This document shows, piece after piece, positions 44,680 through 53,855 of a stretch of DNA of 64,000 nucleotides; the first letter of the stretch is position 1; each line of letters starts with the position of its first letter. Made by a program: the position numbers and the translations under genes. This DNA comes from an uncultured Fidelibacterota bacterium (lineage in GTDB: Bacteria; Fidelibacterota; Marinisomatia; Marinisomatales; UBA1611): NCBI GenBank assembly GCA_913043235.1, contig CAJWLO010000003.1:1-64000 (forward strand). Direction: 5' to 3'. Below the pieces are notes generated by a model, which worked only from the letters and a program-made list of their open reading frames with translations, had not been told where the DNA came from and did not search any database.

Positions 44680-45126
44680 TTACAATTCGTTTGTATCAAG
44701 AACAAAAGTAACTGGTCCATCATTTACCAGTTCCACATTCATCATAGCGCCAAATTTCCCCGATTCGACAATAATGGAAGCTTTTTCCATTTTATCAATA
44801 AAATATTGATATAATTTTTCTCCTTTTTCTGGTGCCGCTGCAATTAAAAAACTAGGTCTACGACCTTTTTTTGTATTTCCACAAAGAGTGAATTGGCTGA
44901 TAACCAAAGCAGAACCTTTTATATCTTTCAGGGAATAATTCATTTTTTGATTTTTGTCACTAAAAATTCTTAGATGCACTATTTTTTTAATTAATAGGTC
45001 TGCATCGATTTCACTATCGCTTTTTTTTATGCCTAGTAGTATGACAAGGCCTGTACCTATTTCACCCACATTATTGTTTTCTACTGATACTTTTCCTCGG
45101 GAACAACGTTGAATAACAGCAATCAT
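44680..45126 (-). CDS. dtd: D-aminoacyl-tRNA deacylase
   Basis: 148 residues matching DTD end to end. The opening MIAVIQRCSRGKVSVEN is standard, the catalytic SQFTLCG loop is near 77, and the cross-subunit Gly-cisPro motif is NDGPVTF near the C-terminus. DTD hydrolyses D-amino acids (and Gly misloaded on tRNA-Ala) from tRNA. It overlaps the end of dnaE by four bases and is the last gene of the long housekeeping operon. Confidence 0.96.
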   Translation of the reverse strand: MIAVIQRCSRGKVSVENNNVGEIGTGLVILLGIKKSDSEIDADLLIKKIVHLRIFSDKNQKMNYSLKDIKGSALVISQFTLCGNTKKGRRPSFLIAAAPEKGEKLYQYFIDKMEKASIIVESGKFGAMMNVELVNDGPVTFVLDTNEL

Positions 45127-48100
45127 TCTACCCAGATATTATCTTTCCCATATTTATATCGCAGACGTCGAATAAATTCCTTCTTTGTTGAAACCTTGAT
45201 ATTGTGAGCAAGAACTCTAATTGGTTTGAGGTTACCATTATTAGGCAAATGGAATACAAGATTACAGCGCCCGGGATAATTGCGTGCTATTTCCATTAAA
45301 CTATCCACATCTTCCGGGCCAACAGTACCTGAATCAAGCTTTATATTAAGCTTTGCAGATAATTGGTCCCGAATCTTATCTACAGGAATAATTTCATCTG
45401 CCATTATTTTTAGATCTGAAAAATTTGTATTATCTGATGGCTTGCCTTTTACAAAAACAACATTGCCTTCCTCGATCATGTTTTCAGAGCGATCATAACA
45501 GTCACTGAATGCAATCACTTCAGCGTGCCCGCCTAAGCAATCCATATCAAAAAATGCCATAGGGCGATTGCGTTTATCGAATCGCTTATTGATACGTGCG
45601 ATCATACCGCCAATAAGGACAATATCATTTTTTGATATTTGCTGCTCCTCGCCAAAATCTACAGATGTGAATTCTTCCAAGTCTTCCGCATGTTCTAATA
45701 ATGGATGTCCTGAAACATATAAACCTAGTACATCTTTTTCATTATTTAGAGATTGTTGCTCATTCCATTCTGTAACACTGGGTAGTGATGGAATTCTGAT
45801 CAGGTCATTTCCTTCATTTTCACTACTAAATATGTCTACTTGATCTTGGTTTTTATTGCTGTGCATTTTCTGTCCGTAGCGGACTGCATCATCTACTGCT
45901 CCAAATTGCTGTGCTCGATGCCCTTCCAGACTATCCATAGCACCGGACATGATCAAACTTTCCAGCACGCGTTTATTTACTTTTTGTTGATCCACTCGTT
46001 CACAAAGATCAAAAATTGATTTATAATTCCCAAATTCTTCCCTTTTTTCTATAATCGCATTTAGTGCTTTGGAGCCAACATTTTTTATAGCATTTAAACC
46101 GTACGAGATGGTCTGATTATTAACAGATCGGAAATCATCGAAGGAAACATTAATATCAGGCGGAGTAACTTTAATGGCCAGTTTTTTACATTCATTGATC
46201 AAGATGACCACCCGATCAATTGACCCCATTTCACTGGTCAAATTAGCACTCATAAATTCTGCAGGGTAATGGGTTTTAAGCCATGCTGTTTGATAAGCCA
46301 CATAAGCATAAGCCGTTGAGTGGCTTTTGTTAAACCCATATTGAGCAAATTTTTCAATTAAAGAAAAAATTTCTTCTGCCTTTTTCTTTCTGATCCCCTT
46401 TTTTTCTGCACCAGTAATAAATTTAACTGAAAGTTCTGCCATTAATGATTTTTTCTTTTTTCCCATAGCCCGACGCATAATATCTGCTTCAGCCAGAGAA
46501 AAACCAGCCACATCATGTGCAATCTGCATCACTTGCTCCTGATAGACAATAATACCGTATGTTTCTTGTAAGATAGGTTCTAATAAAGGATGGGGGTATG
46601 TTATTTTTTTTCTGCCATGTTTTCGAGAAATAAAATTATCAATATTTTCCATTGGGCCTGGCCGATAAAGAGCATTCATTGCGATCAAATCCTCAATCAC
46701 GGTGGGCTTTAACTTTTTCAGAAATTCCCTCATACCGGATGACTCAAACTGGAAAACACCAATGGTCATTCCTTTTGAAAACAATTCATATACCTTTTTA
46801 TCCCCAAGTGAAATTTTTTCTATATTAATTGGGTTTTTTGTTTTTTCAATAAGTTTAACTGCTTTATCAATCACAGTAAGGTTGCGCAGTCCCAAAAAAT
46901 CCATCTTCAGCAAACCTAGATCTTCAAGGCCCTTCATATCATACTGACTAGTTACATCCCCTGTTGATGATTTATAAAGTGGCACGTAATCCGTTAATTC
47001 TCCCGGAGAAATAACCACACCAGCAGCATGAGTGGACGCATGACGATTCATTCCTTCAAGAATTTTAGAATGCTCAATCAGCTCTCTATACTCTCCATTG
47101 GCCATTTCTTTTAAATCAGCACTTTTGATCAGGGCTTGTTCTAGGGTAATATTTAACTCGTTGGGGATCGCTTTTGCAATTCGATCCACTTCACCAAAGG
47201 AATATCCCATTACCCGACCCACATCCCTGATTACCTGTCTGGCTTTCATTTTCCCAAAAGTAATAATCTGTGTTACAGAATTTTCACCATATTGTGTTTT
47301 AATATAATCGATTACTTCTCCGCGACGCTCTATACAAAAATCAATATCAATATCCGGCATACTGACACGATCAGGATTTAAAAATCTCTCAAATAGCAAA
47401 TTATGCTTTAATGGGTCTATATCAGTTATTCCTAATGAATAAGAAACAATGCTGCCGGCGGCAGAGCCACGGCCAGGTCCTACTGGGATTGAATTTTCTT
47501 TCGCATATTTTACAAAGTCTGCTGTTATTAAAAAATATCCCGCAAAGCCCATACCCTCGATTACCTGAAGTTCCCTATCAATCCTTCTTTGTATATCAGG
47601 GCTGATTTCTCCATACAAATTTTCTGCCCCTGTCTGAGTCAAAATCTTCAGATATTGATCCGGGTGCTCTACCGGTGCATCATCGGGAATCGGAAAATTC
47701 GGTAGATGATATTCTCCCATAGGCAATTCCAAATCAATAGAGTCTGCAATCTTTCTTGTATTCTCAATTGCCTTTGGGTATTCCGTGAAAAGATTAAACA
47801 TCTCATCTTGGGTTTTGAAATAAAATTCAGGCGTAGCATATTTCAACCGATTCACATCATCGCGTGTTTTTCCTGTACCTAGACAAATATGTATATCGTG
47901 CGCTTCTGAATGATTATGTTTTGCATAGTGGGCATCATTAGTACACACCAAAGGTAGATCCAGTTCTGATGCCAGTTTCTTCATGTTAAGAATATTAGTT
48001 TTTTCTTCTGCAATACCGTGGTCTTGAATCTCTAGGTAATAACGATCAGGAAAAATTTCTGCAAACTCCAAAGCTGCCTGTTTTGCACCATCATAATCAC

Positions 48101-48557
48101 CTTTTAGCATTTTCTCAGGTATCTCACCCTTTAAACAGGCAGACAAACAAATAAGTCCATCATTGTATTCTTTAAGCAGGGCCATATCAATTCTTGGGCG
48201 ATAATAAAAACCTTCAAGGTAACCAAAAGTAACCAGTTTCATCAAATTTTTATATCCTGTGTAATTTTGAGCTAGAAGTACAAGATGGTTATTACCCCAG
48301 CCACCATCAACTTTGGATTTTTTATCAAACCTGCTACCAGTAGCAATATAGATTTCACAGCCTATTATGGGTTTGATTCCCGATTCTCTAGCCTGATTAT
48401 AAAAGGGAATCACACTAAACATATTACCATGTTCAGTAAGAGCCACGGCATCCATATTTAGTTCATCAATGGTGTTAACCAATTGATCTACACGTTGAGC
48501 ACCGTCCAGTAAACTGTAATCGGAATGGTTATGTAGATGAACAAATTCAGAAGACAT
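45123..48557 (-). CDS. dnaE: DNA polymerase III alpha subunit
   Basis: 1144 residues, DnaE1-type. An N-terminal PHP domain (HLHNHSDYSLLDGAQ) comes first, then the palm with the catalytic Asp set in PDIDIDF (401-407, D402, D404, D406) and a third acidic site further on. YGIIVYQEQVMQIAHDVAG, FAQYGFNKSHSTAYA and the HhH/OB C-terminal region follow, ending with a tau-binding tail. It is the chromosomal replicative polymerase. Its start overlaps the UbiA gene end by one base, and dtd follows with a 4-base overlap. Confidence 0.97.
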   Translation of the reverse strand: MSSEFVHLHNHSDYSLLDGAQRVDQLVNTIDELNMDAVALTEHGNMFSVIPFYNQARESGIKPIIGCEIYIATGSRFDKKSKVDGGWGNNHLVLLAQNYTGYKNLMKLVTFGYLEGFYYRPRIDMALLKEYNDGLICLSACLKGEIPEKMLKGDYDGAKQAALEFAEIFPDRYYLEIQDHGIAEEKTNILNMKKLASELDLPLVCTNDAHYAKHNHSEAHDIHICLGTGKTRDDVNRLKYATPEFYFKTQDEMFNLFTEYPKAIENTRKIADSIDLELPMGEYHLPNFPIPDDAPVEHPDQYLKILTQTGAENLYGEISPDIQRRIDRELQVIEGMGFAGYFLITADFVKYAKENSIPVGPGRGSAAGSIVSYSLGITDIDPLKHNLLFERFLNPDRVSMPDIDIDFCIERRGEVIDYIKTQYGENSVTQIITFGKMKARQVIRDVGRVMGYSFGEVDRIAKAIPNELNITLEQALIKSADLKEMANGEYRELIEHSKILEGMNRHASTHAAGVVISPGELTDYVPLYKSSTGDVTSQYDMKGLEDLGLLKMDFLGLRNLTVIDKAVKLIEKTKNPINIEKISLGDKKVYELFSKGMTIGVFQFESSGMREFLKKLKPTVIEDLIAMNALYRPGPMENIDNFISRKHGRKKITYPHPLLEPILQETYGIIVYQEQVMQIAHDVAGFSLAEADIMRRAMGKKKKSLMAELSVKFITGAEKKGIRKKKAEEIFSLIEKFAQYGFNKSHSTAYAYVAYQTAWLKTHYPAEFMSANLTSEMGSIDRVVILINECKKLAIKVTPPDINVSFDDFRSVNNQTISYGLNAIKNVGSKALNAIIEKREEFGNYKSIFDLCERVDQQKVNKRVLESLIMSGAMDSLEGHRAQQFGAVDDAVRYGQKMHSNKNQDQVDIFSSENEGNDLIRIPSLPSVTEWNEQQSLNNEKDVLGLYVSGHPLLEHAEDLEEFTSVDFGEEQQISKNDIVLIGGMIARINKRFDKRNRPMAFFDMDCLGGHAEVIAFSDCYDRSENMIEEGNVVFVKGKPSDNTNFSDLKIMADEIIPVDKIRDQLSAKLNIKLDSGTVGPEDVDSLMEIARNYPGRCNLVFHLPNNGNLKPIRVLAHNIKVSTKKEFIRRLRYKYGKDNIWVE

Positions 48558-49396
48558 TATAAAGTCCCAATATAAATTGCAATTAATCCGGCAATGGTGC
48601 TGAATTTTAATAGCCTAGCACTATGTTTAGCCGCCTTAACTCCAGGATTATTTACCAGAGAAACTACCACTACACCCAATGGTATCTCAACGCCAAGAAT
48701 CAATATAATTCCATATAAATAATTATAATATCCGGCAATAAATAAGATGAAAGCACCTAAACCAACACAGACGATAAGAAATATAGTGAGTTGGATTGTT
48801 TTATCAATTCCAACAGTGATAGGAAATGTATTTAGCCCTGCAGATTTATCTCCATTCATATCTGCAATATCTTTAACTAGTTCACGAACCAGGGTGAGTC
48901 CAAAAGCCAACACAGTTGGAATCAACATAATTTCCATTTGGTTAAATGCTGCACCACAAAATAGAAAGGACAATCCCAAAATAAAAGAAACGGTTATATT
49001 TCCGATCAGCGGTAAACCTTTAAAAATTTTGCTGTATAATACCATCAGTGGCAAAGCTATTATTATTCCAATCACTTTAGCATCTTGGGAAAGTGCTAGA
49101 CACAACCAGCTTCCTGCAGAAAAAAGAATAATAGAAATAAAAAGAGCTGATTTTTTACTCACATTACCAGATGGAATTGGTCGCATTGGACAATTAATAA
49201 GGTCAATTTTGTAATCCACTACATCATTCAAAGCATTAGCAGCTCCTGTATAACATAAGACAACCATCACCACTCGGAATACTGTTTCTATCTCAGTAAG
49301 TACATCCAATATTGCAGATGCGAGTACCATGGCCAACCCAGCTATGAAAACGTTTAGTGGACGGAGGAGTTTAATATGTCCCAATATCGAATTCAT
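48557..49396 (-). CDS. UbiA family prenyltransferase
   Basis: 279 residues, about nine membrane helices. The two Asp-rich prenyl-diphosphate motifs are NALNDVVDYKID (54-65, N-D-x2-D-x3-D) and VKDIADMNGDKSAGLNT (about 174-190). UbiA enzymes prenylate quinone, haem or chlorophyll precursors; this one resembles the geranylgeranylglycerol-phosphate/digeranylgeranyl subgroup. The substrate is not certain and menaquinone or haem O synthesis is possible. It overlaps prmC by four bases. Confidence 0.88.
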   Translation of the reverse strand: MNSILGHIKLLRPLNVFIAGLAMVLASAILDVLTEIETVFRVVMVVLCYTGAANALNDVVDYKIDLINCPMRPIPSGNVSKKSALFISIILFSAGSWLCLALSQDAKVIGIIIALPLMVLYSKIFKGLPLIGNITVSFILGLSFLFCGAAFNQMEIMLIPTVLAFGLTLVRELVKDIADMNGDKSAGLNTFPITVGIDKTIQLTIFLIVCVGLGAFILFIAGYYNYLYGIILILGVEIPLGVVVVSLVNNPGVKAAKHSARLLKFSTIAGLIAIYIGTL

Positions 49397-50271
49397 GGAC
49401 GATTCTGAATTACCAATACTCGATCAGCACCATTATAGTCCTTAATTGTTTTCAGGGAATAGAAACTATGATACCTAAATATAGATTCTACTTTTCTAGG
49501 ATGTTCTCCAAGACCAACTTCCAAAATCATCCACCCAAAGGGTTTAACAATAGATGGACCTAATTCTGCGAATCTTTTATAAAATTTAAGCCCATCATTT
49601 CCATCTGTAAGGGCGATAGATGGTTCAAAATCACGAACTTCCTGCATGAGGGAAGAATATTCATATTCTGGGATATAAGGAGGATTAGATATTACAAGAT
49701 CCACTGGCTCAAATTCAGTTTCGAAAAAAAAATCCATTTCCTGAAAACAAACATTTTCCGTATTAAGATAATTTGAATTGATTTTTGCCATATTCAAGGC
49801 CTCCCTAGAAATATCTATTCCTCGAATATTTGCATTTTGAATTTCAATACCTAACGTAATAGCAATACAGCCAGATCCTGTCCCAACATCCATGATAGAA
49901 GGTGTCGGAATATCCTTTATTTTTTCCAAGGCAATATCAACAAGACGTTCCGTTTCAGGACGTGGAATGAAAACATGCTTATTGACCAGATATTCCCGTC
50001 CATAAAAACTACAAGAACCGGTAATATATTGCAGAGGTTCTCTTTTAAGCCTTCGTTTCACGAATGAACGAAGTGTACTTAGCTGTTCAGATGAAAGAGG
50101 TTCTTCAAAACGGAGATACACTTCCATCCGATTGCAATTCAATACAGAACGTAGAAGCCATTCAATTTCGCTACGAGGATTCTCTAATCCTTTTTCTTTA
50201 AAATAGGATTCGGCCCAGTTGATAAGGTCAATTACAAGCCAATTTTTTTTCCCTGTTTTGACCGAATGCAC
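49393..50271 (-). CDS. prmC: Release factor glutamine methyltransferase PrmC
   Basis: 292 residues. It has the SAM-binding motif MDVGTGSGCIAITLG and the NPPY catalytic motif in ISNPPYIPEYEY, preceded by an N-terminal helical domain that contacts the release factor. It methylates the Gln of the GGQ motif of RF1/RF2. It lies 41 bases downstream of prfA, the classic arrangement, and overlaps the UbiA gene by four bases. Confidence 0.95.
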   Translation of the reverse strand: MHSVKTGKKNWLVIDLINWAESYFKEKGLENPRSEIEWLLRSVLNCNRMEVYLRFEEPLSSEQLSTLRSFVKRRLKREPLQYITGSCSFYGREYLVNKHVFIPRPETERLVDIALEKIKDIPTPSIMDVGTGSGCIAITLGIEIQNANIRGIDISREALNMAKINSNYLNTENVCFQEMDFFFETEFEPVDLVISNPPYIPEYEYSSLMQEVRDFEPSIALTDGNDGLKFYKRFAELGPSIVKPFGWMILEVGLGEHPRKVESIFRYHSFYSLKTIKDYNGADRVLVIQNRP

Positions 50272-50312
50272 AATTCAGTTTTTTAATAACCAATAAAAAT
50301 AATAATTCCGGC

Positions 50313-51380
50313 TCATGTTGTTGCCGCAGTCAGCATTTCCTGCTGTTCCGCGATTTTCAATTGCTCAATAACCTCTGTAATATCACCATCCAATATTTCA
50401 TTTAATCGGTAGGTGGTAAAATTAATACGATGATCCGTAACCCGGCCTTGAGGAAAATTGTAGGTGCGAATCTTGGCTGATCGGTCGCCGGTAGAAACCA
50501 AGCTTTTACGTTCTTCAGCCCGTTCTGCTGCCACTTTTTCCTGTTCTGCAGCCAACAAGCGTGATTTTAATACTTTCAATGCTGCAGCACGATTTTTATG
50601 CTGGGATGATTCATCTTGACAGGTTACCACCAACCCTGTGGGAATATGAGTGATCCTAATTGCAGATTCTGTTTTGTTTACATGCTGTCCGCCAGCGCCA
50701 CTGGCACGGTAGGTGTCAATTTTCAAATCTACAGAATTTACTTCAATATCTATATCTTCTGCTTCTGGCAACACGGCCACCGTAGCGGCAGAAGTGTGTA
50801 CGCGTCCGCTGGTTTCTGTTTTAGGTACTCGCTGTACACGGTGGACACCGCTCTCATATTTTAACATACCATAAGCTTTATCACCTTTCATAGATACTAT
50901 AACTTCTTTCATTCCGCCGATACCGGTATCGTTAGAGTTAATAACCTTGAAGACCCAGTCGTTTCTCTCTGCATAACGCATATAAATACGGTAGAGATCC
51001 GCAGCAAAAAGAGCTGCTTCTTCGCCACCTGTACCTGCACGAATTTCTAAAATTAGGTTTTTGCCATCGTTTGGGTCCCTAGGTAATAGAAGTATTTTCA
51101 ATTTATCTTCCAGAGTAGTTCGTTGTAATTCAAGCTCATCCAATTCTTCCCGGGCAATCTCTTTTAGATCATCGTCATCACTTTCCAAAATCTCTTTATC
51201 ATCAGTAATCTGATCCAAAACAGAAATATATTCTTTACCCACTATAACAATTTCTGCCATGGAACGATGTTCTTTGGCAATAGGTGTAAGTTTTCTTTGA
51301 TTCTTATAAATATCGGGGTCTGCCATTAGCTCAGCTAAGTGAGAATGTTTTTCAATAATGGCTTTTAACTTATCTATCAC
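50313..51380 (-). CDS. prfA: Peptide chain release factor 1
   Basis: 355 residues, RF1 type. The GGQ loop is in SGAGGQHVNKTESA (about 230), and the stop-codon anticodon loop reads PKT within RVQRVPKTETSGRVHTSA, fitting the P-x-T of RF1 (UAA/UAG reading) rather than RF2's SPF. RTYNFPQGRVTDHR confirms the C-terminal domain. It overlaps the DUF1385 gene by four bases and prmC follows. Confidence 0.97.
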   Translation of the reverse strand: MIDKLKAIIEKHSHLAELMADPDIYKNQRKLTPIAKEHRSMAEIVIVGKEYISVLDQITDDKEILESDDDDLKEIAREELDELELQRTTLEDKLKILLLPRDPNDGKNLILEIRAGTGGEEAALFAADLYRIYMRYAERNDWVFKVINSNDTGIGGMKEVIVSMKGDKAYGMLKYESGVHRVQRVPKTETSGRVHTSAATVAVLPEAEDIDIEVNSVDLKIDTYRASGAGGQHVNKTESAIRITHIPTGLVVTCQDESSQHKNRAAALKVLKSRLLAAEQEKVAAERAEERKSLVSTGDRSAKIRTYNFPQGRVTDHRINFTTYRLNEILDGDITEVIEQLKIAEQQEMLTAATT

Positions 51381-52306
51381 CCGATTGCCTCTGCTGTATA
51401 TTCTTTCCCAGCCATATCCTCGTACATATCGCCTAAGGCTTCTTTCAATGCTGTTATAGAGACTTCCACCATATTTTCTTCAGGATGTTTGGTTGTGATT
51501 TTCTGGAGCCATAATCCCGATTTCTTAAGCAAATTAAAAAATAAAGAATCGCTTCTTACTGATAATTTTATTAATTCAAATCCAACACCAGTTACAAACG
51601 GAATCATAGGTAAATGAAACAAAATGCGGATAGGTAAGGGAATTGTTCCAAGAAAATAGATAACAATTGTATCTACCAGCGCAAAAACCAAAATTGTAGA
51701 AAGAAAAACAATAAAAAGAAAACTGGTGCCGCATCGTTGATGCTGGGTTGGAAAGGATTGTGTGTTTTCCACAGTTATATCATTCCCCGATTCAAAATTA
51801 TAAACTACCTGATGTTCTGCTCCATGATATTGGAATAAACATCTTACATCCTTCAAGAGAGAAATTATAAGCAAATAACTAACAAAGAACATGATCCGAA
51901 AAGCGCCAGACACCAAATTGAACCACAGGGCTTCTTTTTCAATATTCATAAATTTTGCAGTAATCCACATGGGTGCAATCATAAAAAGCATTATAGCTAT
52001 CCATATAGAAAAAATAGTGGAAAATAATTCAGCGATTTTATTTTTTTCCTCTTCTTCTGGCATTGCAATATCAGCAGACCATTGAAGTGTTGCAATGCCC
52101 ATTCTCATGGCTTCAAATATAGACACCATACCACGGAAAATTGGCTTTCTCCAAAGCCTGGAACGTTCTTTGACAGATTGAAACAACTTTCGATTCACAT
52201 GTATTATTCCCTCAGGATCTCGCACTACAGTCGCATAGGCGTCAGGAACACGCATCATAACACCCTCTATAACAGCCTGTCCACCTACAAGAATAGAAGG
52301 TTTCAT
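51377..52306 (-). CDS. DUF1385 family membrane protein
   Basis: 309 residues with the family opening VGGQAVIEGVMMRVPD and about four membrane helices (about 92-115, 130-153, 205-226, 232-250). Conserved FQYHGAEHQVVYNFESG lies between helices. DUF1385 proteins are widespread and usually lie beside prfA/prmC/rpmE, as here, but have no settled function; some resemble metal-dependent enzymes by their Glu/His-rich core. Its stop overlaps prfA by four bases. Confidence 0.9.
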   Translation of the reverse strand: MKPSILVGGQAVIEGVMMRVPDAYATVVRDPEGIIHVNRKLFQSVKERSRLWRKPIFRGMVSIFEAMRMGIATLQWSADIAMPEEEEKNKIAELFSTIFSIWIAIMLFMIAPMWITAKFMNIEKEALWFNLVSGAFRIMFFVSYLLIISLLKDVRCLFQYHGAEHQVVYNFESGNDITVENTQSFPTQHQRCGTSFLFIVFLSTILVFALVDTIVIYFLGTIPLPIRILFHLPMIPFVTGVGFELIKLSVRSDSLFFNLLKKSGLWLQKITTKHPEENMVEVSITALKEALGDMYEDMAGKEYTAEAIG

Positions 52307-52334
52307 AATTATCAGTAAAGCGATTCATTTAAAC

Positions 52335-52376
52335 AAAAAAATAGCCCCGTAACCAGCATGAAACTGATTGCAGAGC
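52335..52376 (-). terminator. Intrinsic terminator after rpmE2
   Basis: On the minus strand GCTCTGCAATCAG pairs with CTGGTTACGGGGC over 13 positions with one internal mismatch and some G-U pairs, around a seven-base loop. It is followed two bases later by seven T residues. It lies 17 bases past the rpmE2 stop. The DUF1385 gene starts 29 bases further on, so this hairpin may attenuate rather than fully separate the two. Confidence 0.75.
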
Positions 52377-52392
52377 CATGTAGGGATCCCGT

Positions 52393-52641
52393 TTATTTAC
52401 GACCGTATTTTTTATTGAATTTTTCGATTCGTCCTGCAGTATCAACTAAATTCTGTTGTCCCGTAAAGAAAGGATGTGATTTATCCGATATCTCAATTTT
52501 ACATAAAGGATATTCATTTCCATCATCCCACTTTATTATTTCTTTGGTTTCCACAGTGGACCGGGTTAGAAAAGCATAATCACAGGATGTATCTTTAAAA
52601 ACAACTAAGCGGTAATTCTCCGGATGAATTCCTTTTTTCAT
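52393..52641 (-). CDS. rpmE2: 50S ribosomal protein L31 type B
   Basis: 82 residues, [17 protein letters not shown]... with [10 protein letters not shown] and the C-terminal [13 protein letters not shown]. The zinc-binding Cys of type A L31 are absent, identifying the Cys-minus type B form. Such proteins replace type A under zinc limitation in many bacteria, but in Bacteroidetes-like lineages type B is often the only copy. It lies 11 bases after the aspartate aminotransferase stop and is followed by a clear terminator. Confidence 0.96.
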   Translation of the reverse strand: MKKGIHPENYRLVVFKDTSCDYAFLTRSTVETKEIIKWDDGNEYPLCKIEISDKSHPFFTGQQNLVDTAGRIEKFNKKYGRK

Positions 52642-52652
52642 AATTTTATTCC

Positions 52653-53855
52653 TTAAATAATTTTTTCAAGAGCGATTTTGACTCTTTCTATTCCTTTCTT
52701 AATAATCTGCTTACTGGTAGCATAAGAAAACCGTATATGCCCTGGAGCGCCAAAGCCATCACCTGGGACCGTAACCACCCGGGCCGAACTAAGAATATAC
52801 TCAGAAATACCAAAAGTGTCTTTCAATATTTTATTATCCGCTTTTCTGCCAAGATAGGGACTGAAATCCGGAAAGGCATAAAAAGCACCGCCAGGAACTG
52901 CACAATAGACATCTGGAAGATCGTTTAGTAAAGGAACAATATAATCTCGTCTTTCTCGAAACTTAGAACGCATTTCAATAACACAATTTTGATCACCTAT
53001 AAGAGCCTCAATTCCCGCCATTTGACCAATAGAATTTGCACAAGAAGTTGCCTGACCTTGAATTTTTGACATAGCTTTTATAATATCTTTAGGTCCAGCT
53101 GAATATCCAATCCTCCAACCTGTCATGGCATAGGTTTTTGACAAACTGAAACATGTAACAACAGTTGCTCCAATCTTGTAGTCACGATTTAATTTTTCTG
53201 CACTGACAAATTCACCATCATAAACCAGTCGTTCATAACATTCATCAGATATCAGTATCCAATTGTGTGTCTTCACCATTTTTAAAAGGCGTATTAAAGT
53301 TTCCGTACCCCAAACACCACCTGTGGGATTGGAGGGAGAGTTTATAATTACACCCTTTGTTTTATCAGATATTTTTAATGATAAATCATCAAAATCAGGT
53401 TCAAAATTCTGTTCTGCAACTGTACTTACAATAATAGGTTCAGCATCAGCCAATCTAACAAATTCTGGGAATGATACCCAGTACGGGGCAAAGTTAACTA
53501 CTTCATCTCCCTCATTGAATAAGGCTTGGCATACATTGTACAAGCTTTGCTTTTCACCATTGGAAACCAATATTTCTGACAGATCATAGTTAATCCCATT
53601 TTCACGTTTTAATTTTTCACAAATAGCTTTTCTTAACTCTATCATTCCTTGACCAGCTGTATACTTGGTATAACCATTATCCATGGCTTTTTTACCTGCA
53701 TTTATAATATGTGTTGGAGTATTAAAGTCAGGTTCACCCACTGAAAAGTTAATTACATCTATACCATCAGAAAGCATTTCTGCGGCTCGAGTGGCCATTT
53801 GCAATGTATAGGATGGCTGGACTCTATAAATCCGATCCGCTAGTTTATAGCTCAA
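52653..53855 (-). CDS. Aspartate aminotransferase (class I/II, Iγ type)
   Basis: 400 residues of the AAT-I family. The N-terminus binds substrate ([13 protein letters not shown]), with [11 protein letters not shown] and the PLP Lys near 242 in [16 protein letters not shown] conserved Arg of the substrate pocket lies in [10 protein letters not shown] near the C-terminus. It transaminates Asp/Glu with 2-oxo acids; related enzymes also act on aromatic or prephenate substrates. Its start overlaps the end of the Cas6-like gene by four bases, so the two are translationally coupled. Confidence 0.93.
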   Translation of the reverse strand: MSYKLADRIYRVQPSYTLQMATRAAEMLSDGIDVINFSVGEPDFNTPTHIINAGKKAMDNGYTKYTAGQGMIELRKAICEKLKRENGINYDLSEILVSNGEKQSLYNVCQALFNEGDEVVNFAPYWVSFPEFVRLADAEPIIVSTVAEQNFEPDFDDLSLKISDKTKGVIINSPSNPTGGVWGTETLIRLLKMVKTHNWILISDECYERLVYDGEFVSAEKLNRDYKIGATVVTCFSLSKTYAMTGWRIGYSAGPKDIIKAMSKIQGQATSCANSIGQMAGIEALIGDQNCVIEMRSKFRERRDYIVPLLNDLPDVYCAVPGGAFYAFPDFSPYLGRKADNKILKDTFGISEYILSSARVVTVPGDGFGAPGHIRFSYATSKQIIKKGIERVKIALEKII

